Of a stretch of DNA of 64,000 bases, positions 46,854 through 58,303 are shown in pieces. The notes beneath the pieces are model-generated. The model did not search any database and was not told the DNA's origin. It saw only the letters and a list, made by a program, of their open reading frames with translations. A program made the translations under genes and the position numbers. Numbering within the stretch: the stretch's first letter is position 1; every line of letters starts with the position of its first letter. Origin of the DNA: Mycobacterium sp. SVM_VP21 (GTDB lineage Bacteria > Actinomycetota > Actinomycetes > Mycobacteriales > Mycobacteriaceae); contig CP101406.1 in NCBI GenBank assembly GCA_024758765.1, positions 4,526,001 to 4,590,000 of the forward strand, written 5' to 3'.

Positions 46854-47969
46854 TCAGGCTTGGGTGACGTGTTCCCAGCCCGCAACGGATTCCGCGCTGC
46901 GCGGCCCCGGCCCGACGTAGATCGCCGACGGGCGCACCAGCTTGCCCAGTCGCTTCTGCTCCATGATGTGGGCGCACCAGCCCGCGGTGCGGCCACAGGT
47001 GAACATCGCCGGCATCATGGCCGGGGGCACCTCGGCGAAGTCCAGGATCACCGCCGCCCAGAACTCCACGTTGGTCTCGATGGCCCGGTCGGGGCGACGC
47101 TCCCGAAGCTCGGCCAGCGCCGCCTGCTCCAGTGCGGCGGCCACCTCAAAACGCGGAGCCGACAGTCGCTTGGCGGTGGCCCGCAGTACTCGGGCGCGCG
47201 GGTCTTCGGCGCGGTACACCCGGTGGCCGAAGCCCATCAGCTTCTCGCGCCGGTCCAGGATGCCCTTGACCACCGCGCGCGCGTCGCCGGTGCGCTCCGC
47301 CTCGGCGATCATCGGGATCACCCGCGCCGGGGCGCCGCCGTGCAGCGGGCCACTCATCGCGCCGATCGCGCCGGACAGCGCCGCGCCGACGTCGGCGCCG
47401 GTAGAAGCGATCACCCGGCCGGTGAACGTCGAGGCGTTCATGCCGTGCTCGGCCGCCGACACCCAGTAGGCGTCGATCGCCTCGGTGTGCCGCGGGTCGG
47501 GCTCGCCGCGCCAGCGGGTCATGAACCGCTCAGTGATGGTGGAGCACCCGTCGATCGTCTGCTGCGACACCGCCGGCTCCTGGCCCCGAGCCGACTGCGC
47601 GACATAGGACAGCACCATCACCGACGCGCGGGCCAGCTGATCGCGGGCGGTGGCGTCGTCGGTGTCCAACAACGGCTCAAAGCCCCACTGCGGCGCCAGC
47701 ATCGCCACGCCGGCCTGGGCGTCGACCCGGACGTCGCCGGTGCGAATCGGCAGCTCCAGCGGCTCGGCGGGCGCCAGCGGACGGCTGAAGTCGCCGTCGA
47801 CCAGCAGAGCCCACACGTCGCCGAAGCCGACCTTGCCGGCCAAGTCCTCGATGTCCACACCGCGGTAGCGCAGCGCGCCGCCGTCCTTGTCCGGTTCGGC
47901 GATTTCAGTAGTGAAGGCAACCGTGCCTTCCAAGCCGGCGACAAAGTTCTCCGGGACCGCAGCAGTCAT
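46854..47969 (-). CDS. citA: Citrate synthase CitA
   Basis: 371 residues. It shows GALRYRGVDIEDLAGK near the N-terminus, AEHGMNASTFTGRVIASTGADVGAALSGAIGAMSGPLHGGAPARVIPMI, and [20 protein letters not shown], with the catalytic His in HGMN and HGG positions and an Asp in the C-terminal region. It corresponds to M. tuberculosis citA (Rv0889c), the second citrate synthase beside gltA2. The ATG at 47969 matches the family start; the longer frame to 48371 runs antisense through pdxH and is not coding. Divergent from pdxH. Confidence 0.93.
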   Translation of the reverse strand: MTAAVPENFVAGLEGTVAFTTEIAEPDKDGGALRYRGVDIEDLAGKVGFGDVWALLVDGDFSRPLAPAEPLELPIRTGDVRVDAQAGVAMLAPQWGFEPLLDTDDATARDQLARASVMVLSYVAQSARGQEPAVSQQTIDGCSTITERFMTRWRGEPDPRHTEAIDAYWVSAAEHGMNASTFTGRVIASTGADVGAALSGAIGAMSGPLHGGAPARVIPMIAEAERTGDARAVVKGILDRREKLMGFGHRVYRAEDPRARVLRATAKRLSAPRFEVAAALEQAALAELRERRPDRAIETNVEFWAAVILDFAEVPPAMMPAMFTCGRTAGWCAHIMEQKRLGKLVRPSAIYVGPGPRSAESVAGWEHVTQA

Positions 47970-48054
47970 ACCGTGGATTCTTCCACCCGGGCGCGCAGCG
48001 CTTGCTACCGGCCGGTAACGACGGCTGGTCTGCGGCGCGGCGTAGCGTTGTGCG

Positions 48055-48714
48055 GTGCACAGGACCGGCCCCGACAACGAGCACCTGGCGGCGATGCGAG
48101 TGGAATACCAGGAGAAGGACAACAGCGGCGACCTCGACGCGGACTGGCTCGAGGAAGGTTGGGAGGTTTTGCTGCGTAACTGGATCGGCGACGCCGAGCG
48201 CGCAGGGATCGCCGAGCCCAACGCCATGGTGTTGGCTACCGTCGAGGCCGGCCGTCCGGTCAGCCGCTCGGTGCTGTGCAATAACCTCGACGGATGCGGT
48301 GTGACGTTTTTCACCGACACCGACTCCGCCAAGGCTGCCGAGCTGGCCGCGACACCGTACGCATCGGCCACTTTTCCCTGGTATCAGCTGGGCCGCCAGG
48401 TCCACATTCGCGGGCCGGTCACGATGCTCGACGAGTCGGTCAGCGCCGAGTACTGGTCCCACCGACCGCGGGCGTCCCAGTTGGGTTTCTGCGCCTCGCA
48501 GCAGTCGCAGCCCATCGCGTCACGGGCCGCGCTGCTGGCGCAGTTGGACGCTGTGACGGCCCAATTCGCCGGCGCCGAGTCGATCCCCGCGCCGTCGAAC
48601 TGGCGTGGCTACCGGATCGCCCCGGCGGTGGTGGAGTTCTGGCAGGGCCGGGAAGGCCGGTTGCACAACCGGATTCGGGTTACCGGCGGGCGGGTGGAGC
48701 GACTCCAACCGTGA
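48055..48714 (+). CDS. pdxH: Pyridoxamine 5'-phosphate oxidase PdxH
   Basis: 219 residues from a GTG. Contains [44 protein letters not shown] and [45 protein letters not shown], and the C-terminal [25 protein letters not shown], all PdxH signatures for FMN and phosphate binding. It makes pyridoxal phosphate. Length and motifs are full, unlike the smaller PPOX proteins in this window. Confidence 0.93.
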   Translation: MHRTGPDNEHLAAMRVEYQEKDNSGDLDADWLEEGWEVLLRNWIGDAERAGIAEPNAMVLATVEAGRPVSRSVLCNNLDGCGVTFFTDTDSAKAAELAATPYASATFPWYQLGRQVHIRGPVTMLDESVSAEYWSHRPRASQLGFCASQQSQPIASRAALLAQLDAVTAQFAGAESIPAPSNWRGYRIAPAVVEFWQGREGRLHNRIRVTGGRVERLQP

Positions 48715-48730
48715 GTCCGGTGCTGCGCAA

Positions 48731-50023
48731 ATGAGAATATTCGCCGACACCACTCCGCTGCGCAGTCCCGATTTCCGACGGCTGTGGGTGGCCGGGATCC
48801 CGACCGTCATCGGGGCGAACCTGACCATCTTCGCGGTGCCGGTACAGATCTACGCGCTGACCCGCAGCTCGGCCTACGTCGGGCTGTCCGGTCTGTTCGC
48901 GCTGGTGCCGCTGGTCGTCTTCGGTCTGCTCGGCGGCGCCTGGGCCGACGCCATGGACCGCCGCAAGCTGCTGATCATCGCGTCCTGCGGGCTGGCGGCG
49001 GCCTCGCTGCTGCTGTGGTTCCAAGCCGCGGCCGGACTGGAGAACGTGTGGGTGGTGCTCGGTCTGCTGGCCGTCCAGCAGGGTTTCTACGCGGTCAACT
49101 CCCCGACCAGATCCGCAGCGATTCCGCGGCTGGTGGCCGGCGGCGATCTGCCGGCCGCCAATTCGCTCAACATGACGGTCATGCAGTTCGGGGCGATCGT
49201 CGGGCCCCTGCTGGCCGGGCTGCTGCTCGGCTGGGTCGACCTGTCCACCCTGTATCTGATCGACGCGGTGACGTGCCTGGTGCCGATCTGGGCGACGTTT
49301 CGGCTGGCGCCCATGCCGCCGAGTGGGTCGTCGGGCCCGTCCCGCTTCGGGATCGCGGCCGTGCTGGACGGATTCCGTTACCTGGCCGGCAACACCGTGG
49401 TGCTGATGTCGTTCGTGGTGGACCTGATCGCCATGATCCTCGGCATGCCCAGGGCACTGTTCCCGCAGATCGCCAGCGCGGACTTCGGCGGGCCCGTGGA
49501 GGGCGGCACCACCATGGCCCTGCTGGCCGCGGCGATGTCGGCCGGCGCGGTGCTCGGCGGGGTGTTCTCGGGGTGGCTGCCGCGGATCACCCGTCAGGGC
49601 CTGGCCGTGGTGGCTGCGATCGTGATCTGGGGAGTGGCCATGATCGGCTTCGGACTCGCGGTCGGCCACGGCGGAGGGCACGCGGGCCGAGCGCTGTGGG
49701 TGGCGCTGGTGTTCCTGGCGGTCGGTGGCGCCGCGGACATGGTCTCGGCGGCGTTCCGCTCGACGATGCTGCAGCAGGCCGCCTCCGACGAGATCCGTGG
49801 CCGGCTGCAAGGGGTGTTCACCGTGATCGTCGCCGGTGGCCCGCGGCTCGCCGATGCGGTGCACGGTGCCGCCGGCGCGGTCGTGGGGACGGCCGCGGCA
49901 TCCGCCGGCGGCGGGGCCCTGGTGGTGGTGGGTGTGATGCTCGCAGCCCTGGCAGCGCCCGCTTTCCTGCGCTATCGCCGGCCCGGCGCTGTACACCGAC
50001 CGCCGCCACCGGAACGTCGATAG
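48731..50023 (+). CDS. MFS transporter (enterobactin-exporter-like)
   Basis: 430 residues beginning RIFADTTPLRSPDFRRLWVAGIPTVIGANLTIFAVPVQIYALT, typical of EntS-type MFS exporters, with about 12 membrane segments and the MFS loop GGAWADAMDRRKLL. The substrate is unknown; drug or siderophore export is possible. It starts 16 bp after pdxH and may be co-transcribed with it. The C-terminus ends with a Pro/Arg-rich tail. Confidence 0.85.
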   Translation: MRIFADTTPLRSPDFRRLWVAGIPTVIGANLTIFAVPVQIYALTRSSAYVGLSGLFALVPLVVFGLLGGAWADAMDRRKLLIIASCGLAAASLLLWFQAAAGLENVWVVLGLLAVQQGFYAVNSPTRSAAIPRLVAGGDLPAANSLNMTVMQFGAIVGPLLAGLLLGWVDLSTLYLIDAVTCLVPIWATFRLAPMPPSGSSGPSRFGIAAVLDGFRYLAGNTVVLMSFVVDLIAMILGMPRALFPQIASADFGGPVEGGTTMALLAAAMSAGAVLGGVFSGWLPRITRQGLAVVAAIVIWGVAMIGFGLAVGHGGGHAGRALWVALVFLAVGGAADMVSAAFRSTMLQQAASDEIRGRLQGVFTVIVAGGPRLADAVHGAAGAVVGTAAASAGGGALVVVGVMLAALAAPAFLRYRRPGAVHRPPPPERR

Positions 50024-50121
50024 GGGATACCTCGGCCCCGGGCGGGCGCGTCGGCCCGGAACCGACTACCTTTTCCTATACACGCCCAATCTTTCAGCCG
50101 AATAGCGCAAAGGGGTTCCTT

Positions 50122-51420
<1,299 letters not shown>

Positions 51421-51425
51421 CCACC

Positions 51426-51794
51426 ATGACTAATCCGGCCAAGCCTCAGATCACCGTTCCGACCGGCCCGGCACCCGCCGACCTGGTCATCGAGGACATC
51501 GTCGTCGGGGAAGGCCCCGCGGCCGTCCCCGGTGGCGTCGTCAACGTGCACTACCTCGGCGTCGACTACGACAGCGGCGCGGAATTCGACAGCTCGTGGA
51601 ACCGCGGCGAATCCCTGGAGTTTCCGCTGGACGGGCTCATCTCCGGTTGGCAGGACGGCATCCCGGGCATGAAGGTGGGCGGCCGGCGTCAGCTGGTGAT
51701 CCCGCCGGAGCTGGCCTACGGACCCGCCGGAACCGGGCACCCGCTGGCCGGCAAGACCCTGGTCTTTGTGATCGACCTGCTCGGCACCCGCTGA
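51426..51794 (+). CDS. FKBP-type peptidyl-prolyl isomerase
   Basis: 122 residues: [65 protein letters not shown] is a full FKBP domain including the active-site YD, FDSS and IPPELAYG elements. No signal peptide, so cytoplasmic. It starts 5 bp after gltA2, in the position where mycobacteria often carry this gene, and ends directly before the next gene. Confidence 0.92.
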   Translation: MTNPAKPQITVPTGPAPADLVIEDIVVGEGPAAVPGGVVNVHYLGVDYDSGAEFDSSWNRGESLEFPLDGLISGWQDGIPGMKVGGRRQLVIPPELAYGPAGTGHPLAGKTLVFVIDLLGTR

Positions 51795-52295
51795 GTGCGT
51801 GCCCGGCTGATCGGGGCAGCGCTGGCAACGGCGCTGCTCGCTGCGATCGGTTACGGCCTACTGGAACGCGCGGAGCAACCCGTCGCCGCCCCGGCAGTGC
51901 CAGTGCCAGGGCCGGTGTCGGTGTCGGTGACCCGTCACGGTAGTGAATTCACACTCGCCGGGGACGTCGCCGATCCGGCAGCCAAACGAGAGCTGTTGGA
52001 CGCGGTGATTACCTCGAGTGACGGTGTCACCGTCGTGGATCGTCTCGCGGCGGTGCCCGGAGCGGTGACGGTCGACTTCTCTGGCGCGGCCCCGGTGTTC
52101 GAGGCGGCCGCGGGCATCGGCGATTTCACCCTTGCGATCACCGGCGACACCGTGACGCTGGGCGGGACCGTGGCGAAGACGGACGAGGCGGCCGCCGTGC
52201 AGGTCGCTGCCGAGGACGCCTGGGCGCGGGCGCGCATCGTCAACGAGCTGGCGACCAGCTCCCCGGGCGGGGAGAAGTCCACCAAAAACGACTAA
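51795..52295 (+). CDS. BON-domain paralogue of the ArfA N-terminal region
   Basis: 166 residues from a GTG that follows the FKBP stop codon without a gap. One N-terminal membrane segment (LIGAALATALLAAIGYGLL) is followed by a BON-like region that clearly parallels ArfA: FTLAGDVADPAAKRELLDAV, FEAAAGIGDFTLAITGDTVTLGGTVA. It lacks the OmpA-like C-terminal domain. It looks like a duplicated and shortened arfA, placed just upstream of it. Role unknown; possibly a periplasmic partner of ArfA. Confidence 0.7.
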   Translation: MRARLIGAALATALLAAIGYGLLERAEQPVAAPAVPVPGPVSVSVTRHGSEFTLAGDVADPAAKRELLDAVITSSDGVTVVDRLAAVPGAVTVDFSGAAPVFEAAAGIGDFTLAITGDTVTLGGTVAKTDEAAAVQVAAEDAWARARIVNELATSSPGGEKSTKND

Positions 52296-52376
52296 TAGCC
52301 TCCATTAGCAAATCGAAACTCCTACACTCGCGGTGTCCTGGACTCGCGGGTGTTTTTCGGTCTTCAAGGAGGATCC

Positions 52377-53468
52377 ATGCCAGGCTCAGAAAACCCCACT
52401 GTGACTGGCTGGCGAAAGGTCTCGCGGTTCTACCGCCGGCCTCCCGGCTTCGGCTGGCTCCTGGCCCTTGCGGTAATTCCGTTGCTACTGGCGTTGATTG
52501 GTTACGGCATCACCGATCGTTCCAAGCTCGACATCAACGGGCCGAATATCAATCCACCGGACATCGCCGCGCCGTCACTGTCGGTACCGAGTGTGAGCCT
52601 GCCGGGTGTGTCCTTCGCCCCGTTGGCGATTCTGCGCAACGGCAATGTCATCACCCTCAACGGGGATCTGCCTGACATCGCCACTCGAACCGGACTGCTC
52701 GACATGCTCAAGGGAGTGTTCGGCAGCGGTGTGCAGTTGGTCGACAACCTCAACATCAAGGCCCGCGTCACCGCACCCGACCTGTCCAGCCTGGGAGCGG
52801 TGTTCAAGGCCGCCGTGTCCATGCCGGACTTCAAATTCAAGGTCGTCGGCGACACCGTCACGCTGATCGGAACCGCGGCGTCCGAGGCGGTCAAGTCCGC
52901 CGTCGAGGCGGCCGCGAAAGCGGCGTGGCCGAACCTGAAGTTGCTCAACAACATTGAGGTCTCGGCTGGCGAGAGTCAGGCGGCACCTAGTGCCACCGGG
53001 GCGCCAGCGCCAACACCGACACCGACGCCATCGCCGGCCCCGGCTCCCGCACCCGCGCCATCGGGAAGCGCCCCGGCTCAGACGCCGGCCCCGAGCCCGG
53101 CCGGTGACTGCGGCAATCTGCAGGACGACATCACCGCTTTGATGAGCACGCCGGTCAGGTTCGTCACCAACGGCTACACCCTGTCGGCGGGCACGCGGGA
53201 CCAACTGAGCCGGGTGGCGGAGAAGGTGAAGGGCTGCCACAACGCTCGCGTCGCGGTCAACGGCTACACCGACAACACCGGCAACGACGGCATCAACGTG
53301 CCGCTGAGCACCGCCCGTGCCAAATCAGTGGCCGACTTCCTGGTGGCCCAGGGCGTCCCCGCCAACAGCGTCACGTCCAAGGGATTCGGCTCGGCCGACC
53401 CGGTCGCCAGCAATGCGACACCGGATGGTCGTGCCCAAAACCGTCGCGTCGCGATCACCGTGAGCTAA
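52377..53468 (+). CDS. arfA: ArfA (OmpATb), OmpA-domain envelope protein
   Basis: 363 residues, with AAGGAGGA before the ATG at 52377, which fixes the start. A transmembrane segment (WLLALAVIPLLLALIGYGI) leads to BON-like repeats with FKAAVSMPDFKFKVVGDTVTLIGTAAS, then a Pro/Ala-rich linker (around residues 200-245) longer than in M. tuberculosis, and an OmpA C-terminal peptidoglycan-binding domain (VRFVTNGYTLSAG ... VAVNGYTDNTGNDGINVPLSTARAKSVADFLVAQGV). Linked to ammonia release and acid survival in M. tuberculosis. First gene of arfABC. Confidence 0.93.
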   Translation: MPGSENPTVTGWRKVSRFYRRPPGFGWLLALAVIPLLLALIGYGITDRSKLDINGPNINPPDIAAPSLSVPSVSLPGVSFAPLAILRNGNVITLNGDLPDIATRTGLLDMLKGVFGSGVQLVDNLNIKARVTAPDLSSLGAVFKAAVSMPDFKFKVVGDTVTLIGTAASEAVKSAVEAAAKAAWPNLKLLNNIEVSAGESQAAPSATGAPAPTPTPTPSPAPAPAPAPSGSAPAQTPAPSPAGDCGNLQDDITALMSTPVRFVTNGYTLSAGTRDQLSRVAEKVKGCHNARVAVNGYTDNTGNDGINVPLSTARAKSVADFLVAQGVPANSVTSKGFGSADPVASNATPDGRAQNRRVAITVS

Positions 53469-53480
53469 GGAGAATCTGCA

Positions 53481-53633
53481 ATGGATTTCGTCATTCACTG
53501 GCTGTGGTATCTGCTGGCATTCGCGGTGGGCTCGGCGGTCGCCTGGTTACTCACCGTCGTCTCGATCCGCCGCACCAGCAAGGAAGAAGCCGTTGCGGCG
53601 CTTCCCGGCTCGCGTGAGATAGGAGCCCACTGA
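53481..53633 (+). CDS. arfB: Channel accessory protein ArfB
   Basis: 50 residues, the same length as M. tuberculosis ArfB. Begins MDFVIHWLWYLLAFAVGSAVAWLLTVVSIRR, one membrane helix with a polar tail. GGAG lies about 8 bases before the ATG. Its stop codon overlaps the arfC start by one base (TGATG). It is needed with ArfC for ArfA function in M. tuberculosis. Confidence 0.92.
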   Translation: MDFVIHWLWYLLAFAVGSAVAWLLTVVSIRRTSKEEAVAALPGSREIGAH

Positions 53634-54367
53634 TGCACGGCGTCAATTGCTGGTTGATGGGACTGTCATTTCTGTTGGGTCTGCTGCTGACATTCGCCTT
53701 CACCATCCGGCGGGTCAAACGTGAGGTGCCGGTATCGGCGGCATACGGGGCCGCCGGTGCGGCGGCGAGCGCACCCACAGCCCCCATCCCGACCGGCGGC
53801 GCGGGCGCCCGACCGGGCTCGGCGGCCAAGCCCCCCGGCGGTCTGTTGCCCTCGGAGGCCGAGACCACCGCGATGGCGATCGGCGGAGCGCCCTACGGCG
53901 TGGGTTCGGCACGCGCGGGTGCCGGCGGCATCGGCCCGGCCGGCTGGACGATCAAGGGCAACGAGGACTCGATGCTCTACCACACCACCGACAGCCCCTG
54001 GTATGACCAGACGATTGCCGAGGTGTGGTTCGCCGAGGAGAGCGCCGCCGTGGCTGCCGGATTCACCCGCTGGGACAAGGGCAAGGCCGCGCGCGGCCCC
54101 AGCGGTACTGCCAAGCTGGTCGCCGACGTCGAGGAGATGCCGCCCGGCCCGTACGGTCCGGGATCCACCAAGGCCGGCCCCGGTGGCAGCGGACCGCTGG
54201 GCTGGACGGTCAAGGGCAACGAGGACTCGATGCTCTACCACGCTCCGGCGAGCCCGGCCTACGACGCGACGATCGCCGAGGTGTGGTTCAAGGACGAACA
54301 GACCGCGGCGGCGGCCGGCTTCCAGCGCTGGGACAGCTGGCGCAAGGACAAGAAGAAAAAGAAGTGA
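53633..54367 (+). CDS. arfC: Channel accessory protein ArfC with two sunset domains
   Basis: 244 residues. One N-terminal membrane helix (NCWLMGLSFLLGLLLTFAFTI), an Ala/Pro linker, then two copies of the same domain at roughly 85-145 and 170-235. Each copy carries a Gly-rich start, W-T-(I/V)-KGNEDSMLYH, an SPxYD and TIAEVWF segment and a final AAGFxRWD. This sunset domain is known in a variant of ArfC; two copies are notable. Translation is coupled to arfB. A lysine-rich tail ends the protein. Confidence 0.88.
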   Translation: MHGVNCWLMGLSFLLGLLLTFAFTIRRVKREVPVSAAYGAAGAAASAPTAPIPTGGAGARPGSAAKPPGGLLPSEAETTAMAIGGAPYGVGSARAGAGGIGPAGWTIKGNEDSMLYHTTDSPWYDQTIAEVWFAEESAAVAAGFTRWDKGKAARGPSGTAKLVADVEEMPPGPYGPGSTKAGPGGSGPLGWTVKGNEDSMLYHAPASPAYDATIAEVWFKDEQTAAAAGFQRWDSWRKDKKKKK

Positions 54368-54386
54368 CGAGTCAGGCGTAGTGCGC

Positions 54387-55742
54387 TCAGCTCGGTGGCG
54401 GAAGCCGCAGCAGCAGACGTACCCCGCCCAGCGGGCTGTCTTCCAAAGACGCCGTGCCGCCATGCAGTTCGGCCTGTTGCGCCACCAGGGCCAGCCCGAG
54501 ACCGGACCCCGAATGCGATGCCGTCGACCCACGGGAGAACCGCTCGAAGACGATTCGGCGCTCTTCCTCGGGAAGCCCGCCGCCGTTGTCGTCGATGGCG
54601 ATCTCCACGCCTTCGCGTGAGGTCACCGCCGACAACTGCACCTGGGTTGCGCCGCCGTGCTTGACCGCGTTGGCGATCGCGTTGTCCACGGCCAGCCGCA
54701 GTCCGGCCGGCAGCCCGACGATGATGCAGGTCGGCGACGGCACCAGCGAGACGTTCAAGTCGGGGAAGACCCGCATCGCGTCGTGGGCCGCCCGGTCGAG
54801 CAGATCGGTGATGTCGACCGGCACGTGATCATCGGAGGTGGACAGTTCGCCCTGCGCCAACCGCTCCAGGGCCGACAGCGTCGCCTCGATCCGCGTCTGG
54901 GTCCGCACGACGTCGTGCAGCACCTCCTTGCGCTGGTCGTCCGGCAGGTCCAGGGTGGTCAGCACCTCGAGGTTGGTGCGCATCGCGGTCAGCGGGGTGC
55001 GCAGTTCATGCGAAGAGACGGCGGCGAAGTCACGCGCGGAGGCCAGTGCCTCTTGGGTGCGGTCGCGCTCTTTCCAGATCCGCTGCAGCATGCCGCGCAT
55101 TGCCTCGGCGATCTCCACCGCCTCGGTGGCGCCGCGCACCTCGATCTCCGGCCGTTCGTCGCCGGCGTCGATCGATCGCGCCTGCTGCGCCAGCCGTCGC
55201 AGTGGTCGTACCGCGAATGCCGTCAGCAGCCAACCCAGCAGCGCGGCCGCTCCGATCGCGACGGTACAGAGCAGGATCACCCGTCGGTGCAGGTTGTTGG
55301 TGTCGGCGAGGGTGGCGTCGTAGGTGGCGCCGACGGCCAGCGACCGTGGTCCCGGCCCGGGGATGTCGACGGTGCGCACCCGGTAGCGCACGCCGTCGAT
55401 CTCGGTGTCGGCGTAGCCCGGCTCCAGCTCCGGCAGCACCACGCTGGAGTTCGACGTCACTTGGTTGGCTCGCCGCAGGGTGATGACCGCGTCGGTGGCG
55501 CCGGCCGCCCGGGGCAGTTCACCCAGGCCGATCAGCGGAACGGTCAGCCCGGCCGCCTCGTCGAGCCGGCGGTCCAGCCAATACTTGCGGTCGTTGGTGA
55601 TACCGACCCACACGATGGCGCCGATGATAACCGTTACGATCGCGGTGCCGATCGCCGTCACCAGCATCACCCGGGTCCGCAGCGACGGTGTTCTGGCGAA
55701 GATGCGCCGCAGCAGTTTCATGACGTTCACGGCCGCACTCAC
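54387..55742 (-). CDS. prrB: Sensor histidine kinase PrrB
   Basis: 451 residues. Two membrane segments ([47 protein letters not shown]) flank a periplasmic loop; a HAMP region follows, then the phosphorylated His in [21 protein letters not shown], an N-box in [13 protein letters not shown], and DNGGGLP plus GSGLGLALV. Close to M. tuberculosis PrrB (Rv0902c). The GTG start overlaps the prrA stop by 4 bp. Start could also be the later ATG at MKLLRRIF. Confidence 0.94.
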   Translation of the reverse strand: MSAAVNVMKLLRRIFARTPSLRTRVMLVTAIGTAIVTVIIGAIVWVGITNDRKYWLDRRLDEAAGLTVPLIGLGELPRAAGATDAVITLRRANQVTSNSSVVLPELEPGYADTEIDGVRYRVRTVDIPGPGPRSLAVGATYDATLADTNNLHRRVILLCTVAIGAAALLGWLLTAFAVRPLRRLAQQARSIDAGDERPEIEVRGATEAVEIAEAMRGMLQRIWKERDRTQEALASARDFAAVSSHELRTPLTAMRTNLEVLTTLDLPDDQRKEVLHDVVRTQTRIEATLSALERLAQGELSTSDDHVPVDITDLLDRAAHDAMRVFPDLNVSLVPSPTCIIVGLPAGLRLAVDNAIANAVKHGGATQVQLSAVTSREGVEIAIDDNGGGLPEEERRIVFERFSRGSTASHSGSGLGLALVAQQAELHGGTASLEDSPLGGVRLLLRLPPPS

Positions 55743-56449
55743 TGCGTTCGCAGGACGAAGCCGACCCCGCGCACGGTGTGCAGCAGTCGCGGAGCACCAC
55801 CGGCCTCCAGCTTGCGCCGCAGGTAGCCGATGAACACGTCGACGACGTTGGTGTCGGCGGCGAAGTCGTAGCCCCAGACCAGCTCGAGCAGCTGCGCGCG
55901 CGACAGTACTGCGGTCTTATGTTCGGCGAGCACGGCCAACAGGTCGAACTCCCGCTTGGTCAGGTCCACGTCGACGCCCTTGACCCGGGCGCGGCGGCCC
56001 GGGATGTCGACCTCCAGCGGGCCCACCGTGATGGTCTCCGAGGAGGAGCTGGCCGCCGACCCGCGCCGCCGCAACATTGCCCGAACCCGGGCCACCAGCT
56101 CGGCAAGCACGAACGGCTTGACCAGGTAGTCGTCGGCGCCGGCCTCGAGCCCGGCCACCCGGTCGTCAACCGAACTGCGCGCGGACAGCACACAGACCGG
56201 CACGTCGTCACCCATGGCCCGCAGTGCCGTCACCACACTCACGCCGTCGAGCACCGGCATGTTGATGTCGAGCACGATGGCGTCGGGACGGGCTTCCTTG
56301 GCACTGCGCAACGCTTCGGCGCCGTCGGCCGCCGTCGCCACCTCGAAGCCGGACAGTCGCAGTCCGCGTTCCAGCGAGGCGAGCACGTCGGAGTCGTCGT
56401 CGACGACCAAGACTCGGGGTGAGGCAGCGGCATTGTCCATGGTGGCCAT
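55739..56449 (-). CDS. prrA: Response regulator PrrA
   Basis: 236 residues, the same length as M. tuberculosis PrrA (Rv0903c). Receiver domain with DDDSDV and phospho-acceptor Asp61 in [11 protein letters not shown], and Lys in DDYLVKPF; then an OmpR-type winged-helix effector domain with [53 protein letters not shown]. The ATG at 56449 matches the family start. Together with PrrB it forms a two-component system required for adaptation to the intracellular environment and respiration. Confidence 0.95.
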   Translation of the reverse strand: MATMDNAAASPRVLVVDDDSDVLASLERGLRLSGFEVATAADGAEALRSAKEARPDAIVLDINMPVLDGVSVVTALRAMGDDVPVCVLSARSSVDDRVAGLEAGADDYLVKPFVLAELVARVRAMLRRRGSAASSSSETITVGPLEVDIPGRRARVKGVDVDLTKREFDLLAVLAEHKTAVLSRAQLLELVWGYDFAADTNVVDVFIGYLRRKLEAGGAPRLLHTVRGVGFVLRTQ

Positions 56450-56518
56450 TTTGCCTGAACATGGCCACCAAGCGCGGGATGCGCCGCGGGTCGCTCCGAT
56501 CAATCTAGGGTCGACTGC

Positions 56519-58303
56519 GTGAAACCGGCGTCCGCGCTGCGCGGCCTGCTGCCCTACCTGCGCCCCTACCGGGCTCGCTGGGTCGCCATGGTGACGGTCG
56601 CCGTGCTCAGTCTGGTCGCCACCGTGGTGATCCCGCTGATGACCAAGGCCGTCATCGATGGACCGGTGCAGCACCGTGACCAGCCCGGGCTGTGGGTGCT
56701 GGGGACGGCGGCAACCGCGCTCGGGGTCATCGAGGCGCTGCTGTTGTTCGTGCGGCGCTGGCTGGTCGCGCCCACCACCATGGGTGTGGAAGCCGACATC
56801 CGCAAGGATCTCTACGCCCGGCTGCAGATCCTGCCGATGACCTTTCACGGCCGGTGGCAGTCCGGCCAGCTGCTGTCGCGGGCCATGAACGACCTGTCCG
56901 CGGTGCGGCGCTTCCTGTCGTTCGTGGTGGTGTTCCTGGTGCTCAACACGGTGCAGATTCTGGCGGTCACGACGATCCTGCTGGTGCTCTACTGGCCGCT
57001 GGGCGCGGTTGTTTGCGCGTCGCTGGTCCCGGTGATGGTTGCCATCTCGCACTTCCGGCGCCAGTACACCCGGCTGACGCGCCAAGCGCAGGACCAGGCC
57101 GGCCAGGTGGCCACCGTCGTCGAGGAGTCTGCGTTGGGTCTGCGCACCATCAAGGCGTTCGGACGCGAGGAGTACGTGTTTGCGCGTTTCGATGCCCAAG
57201 CCGCAAAGCTGCGCGACCTGGGCGTCAAGAAGGTGGTGGTGTCGTCGAAGTTCTGGACCCTGTTGGAGGTGATCCCGAACTTCACGTTGATCGGGGTTAT
57301 CGCGGTCGGCGCGTACGCGGCCGGGCACCAGCTGGTCACGATGGGCACCCTGGTCGCGTTCGTCACGCTGATGCTCTCGCTGATCTGGCCGCTGTCATCG
57401 TTGGGCTTTTTGCTGTCGGCCACCCAGGAAGCGATGACCGCCGCCGACCGGATCACCGAGATCTTCGATGCGCCCCTCGAGATCACCGACGGTGACGACC
57501 CCGTGCCACCGGCGGGCCGGTTGGAGTTGCGCGATGTCGGATTTCGGTTTGCCACCGGGGCGGGCACTGCCGCCCCATGGGTGCTGCGCGGGGTCAATCT
57601 GACCGTCGAACCCGGCGAGACCGTCGCTCTGGTGGGCGCCACCGGCTCGGGGAAGTCGGTGCTGGCGATGTTGCTGTCCCGGCTCTACGACGCGCATGAG
57701 GGCCAGATCCTCATCGGCGGCCGGGACATCCGCACACTGACGTTGGCTGCGTTGCGCTCGGCGGTGGTGACCGCCTTCGACGACCCCACCCTGTTCTCGA
57801 TGTCGGTGGCGGAGAACCTGCGGCTGGGCCGGCCCGAAGCGAGCGACGCGGAACTGGCCCACGCCCTGGAGGTGGCGTCGGCCGATTTTGTCTACGAGCT
57901 GCCGTCCGGGCTGGACACCCGCATCGGGGAACAGGGCCTGAGCCTGTCGGGCGGGCAGCGGCAACGGCTGTCGCTGGCCCGGGCCCTGGTGGCGGCGCCG
58001 ACGATCCTGGTGCTCGACGACACCTTGTCGGCCCTGGATGTGCACACCGAGGCCGCCGTGACCGATGCGCTGCGCCGAGCACTGCGAACCGGGCCGCAGC
58101 CGATCACCGGGCTGGTGGTGGCCAACCGGGCGTCCACCGTGGCGCTGGCCGACCGGGTGGCGCTGATCGAGGGTGGGACCATAACCGCGATCGGGACTCA
58201 CGCCGAGCTGCTGGCCGAGGTGCCGCGGTACCGCTATCTGCTGGCAGCAGACGATGAGCTGGACGACGGCGCCGAACACCTCGTCGACTGGGCACGCGGG
58301 TGA
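56519..58303 (+). CDS. ABC exporter half (degenerate Walker B)
   Basis: 594 residues from a GTG: a six-helix exporter membrane domain (to about 310) followed by a nucleotide-binding domain. Walker A is GATGSGKS at about 373, the signature [15 protein letters not shown] at about 475 is canonical, but the residue after the Walker B aspartate is Asp501 ([11 protein letters not shown]) where active sites have Glu. Such a change is typical of one half of heterodimeric exporters. It overlaps the second half by 4 bp. Substrate unknown; lipid or drug export is possible. Confidence 0.88.
   Translation: MKPASALRGLLPYLRPYRARWVAMVTVAVLSLVATVVIPLMTKAVIDGPVQHRDQPGLWVLGTAATALGVIEALLLFVRRWLVAPTTMGVEADIRKDLYARLQILPMTFHGRWQSGQLLSRAMNDLSAVRRFLSFVVVFLVLNTVQILAVTTILLVLYWPLGAVVCASLVPVMVAISHFRRQYTRLTRQAQDQAGQVATVVEESALGLRTIKAFGREEYVFARFDAQAAKLRDLGVKKVVVSSKFWTLLEVIPNFTLIGVIAVGAYAAGHQLVTMGTLVAFVTLMLSLIWPLSSLGFLLSATQEAMTAADRITEIFDAPLEITDGDDPVPPAGRLELRDVGFRFATGAGTAAPWVLRGVNLTVEPGETVALVGATGSGKSVLAMLLSRLYDAHEGQILIGGRDIRTLTLAALRSAVVTAFDDPTLFSMSVAENLRLGRPEASDAELAHALEVASADFVYELPSGLDTRIGEQGLSLSGGQRQRLSLARALVAAPTILVLDDTLSALDVHTEAAVTDALRRALRTGPQPITGLVVANRASTVALADRVALIEGGTITAIGTHAELLAEVPRYRYLLAADDELDDGAEHLVDWARG

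Noticed and set aside
55739..57328. Long upstream extension of prrA
   Set aside because: It is antisense to the ABC transporter gene; the start at 56449 gives the exact family length.
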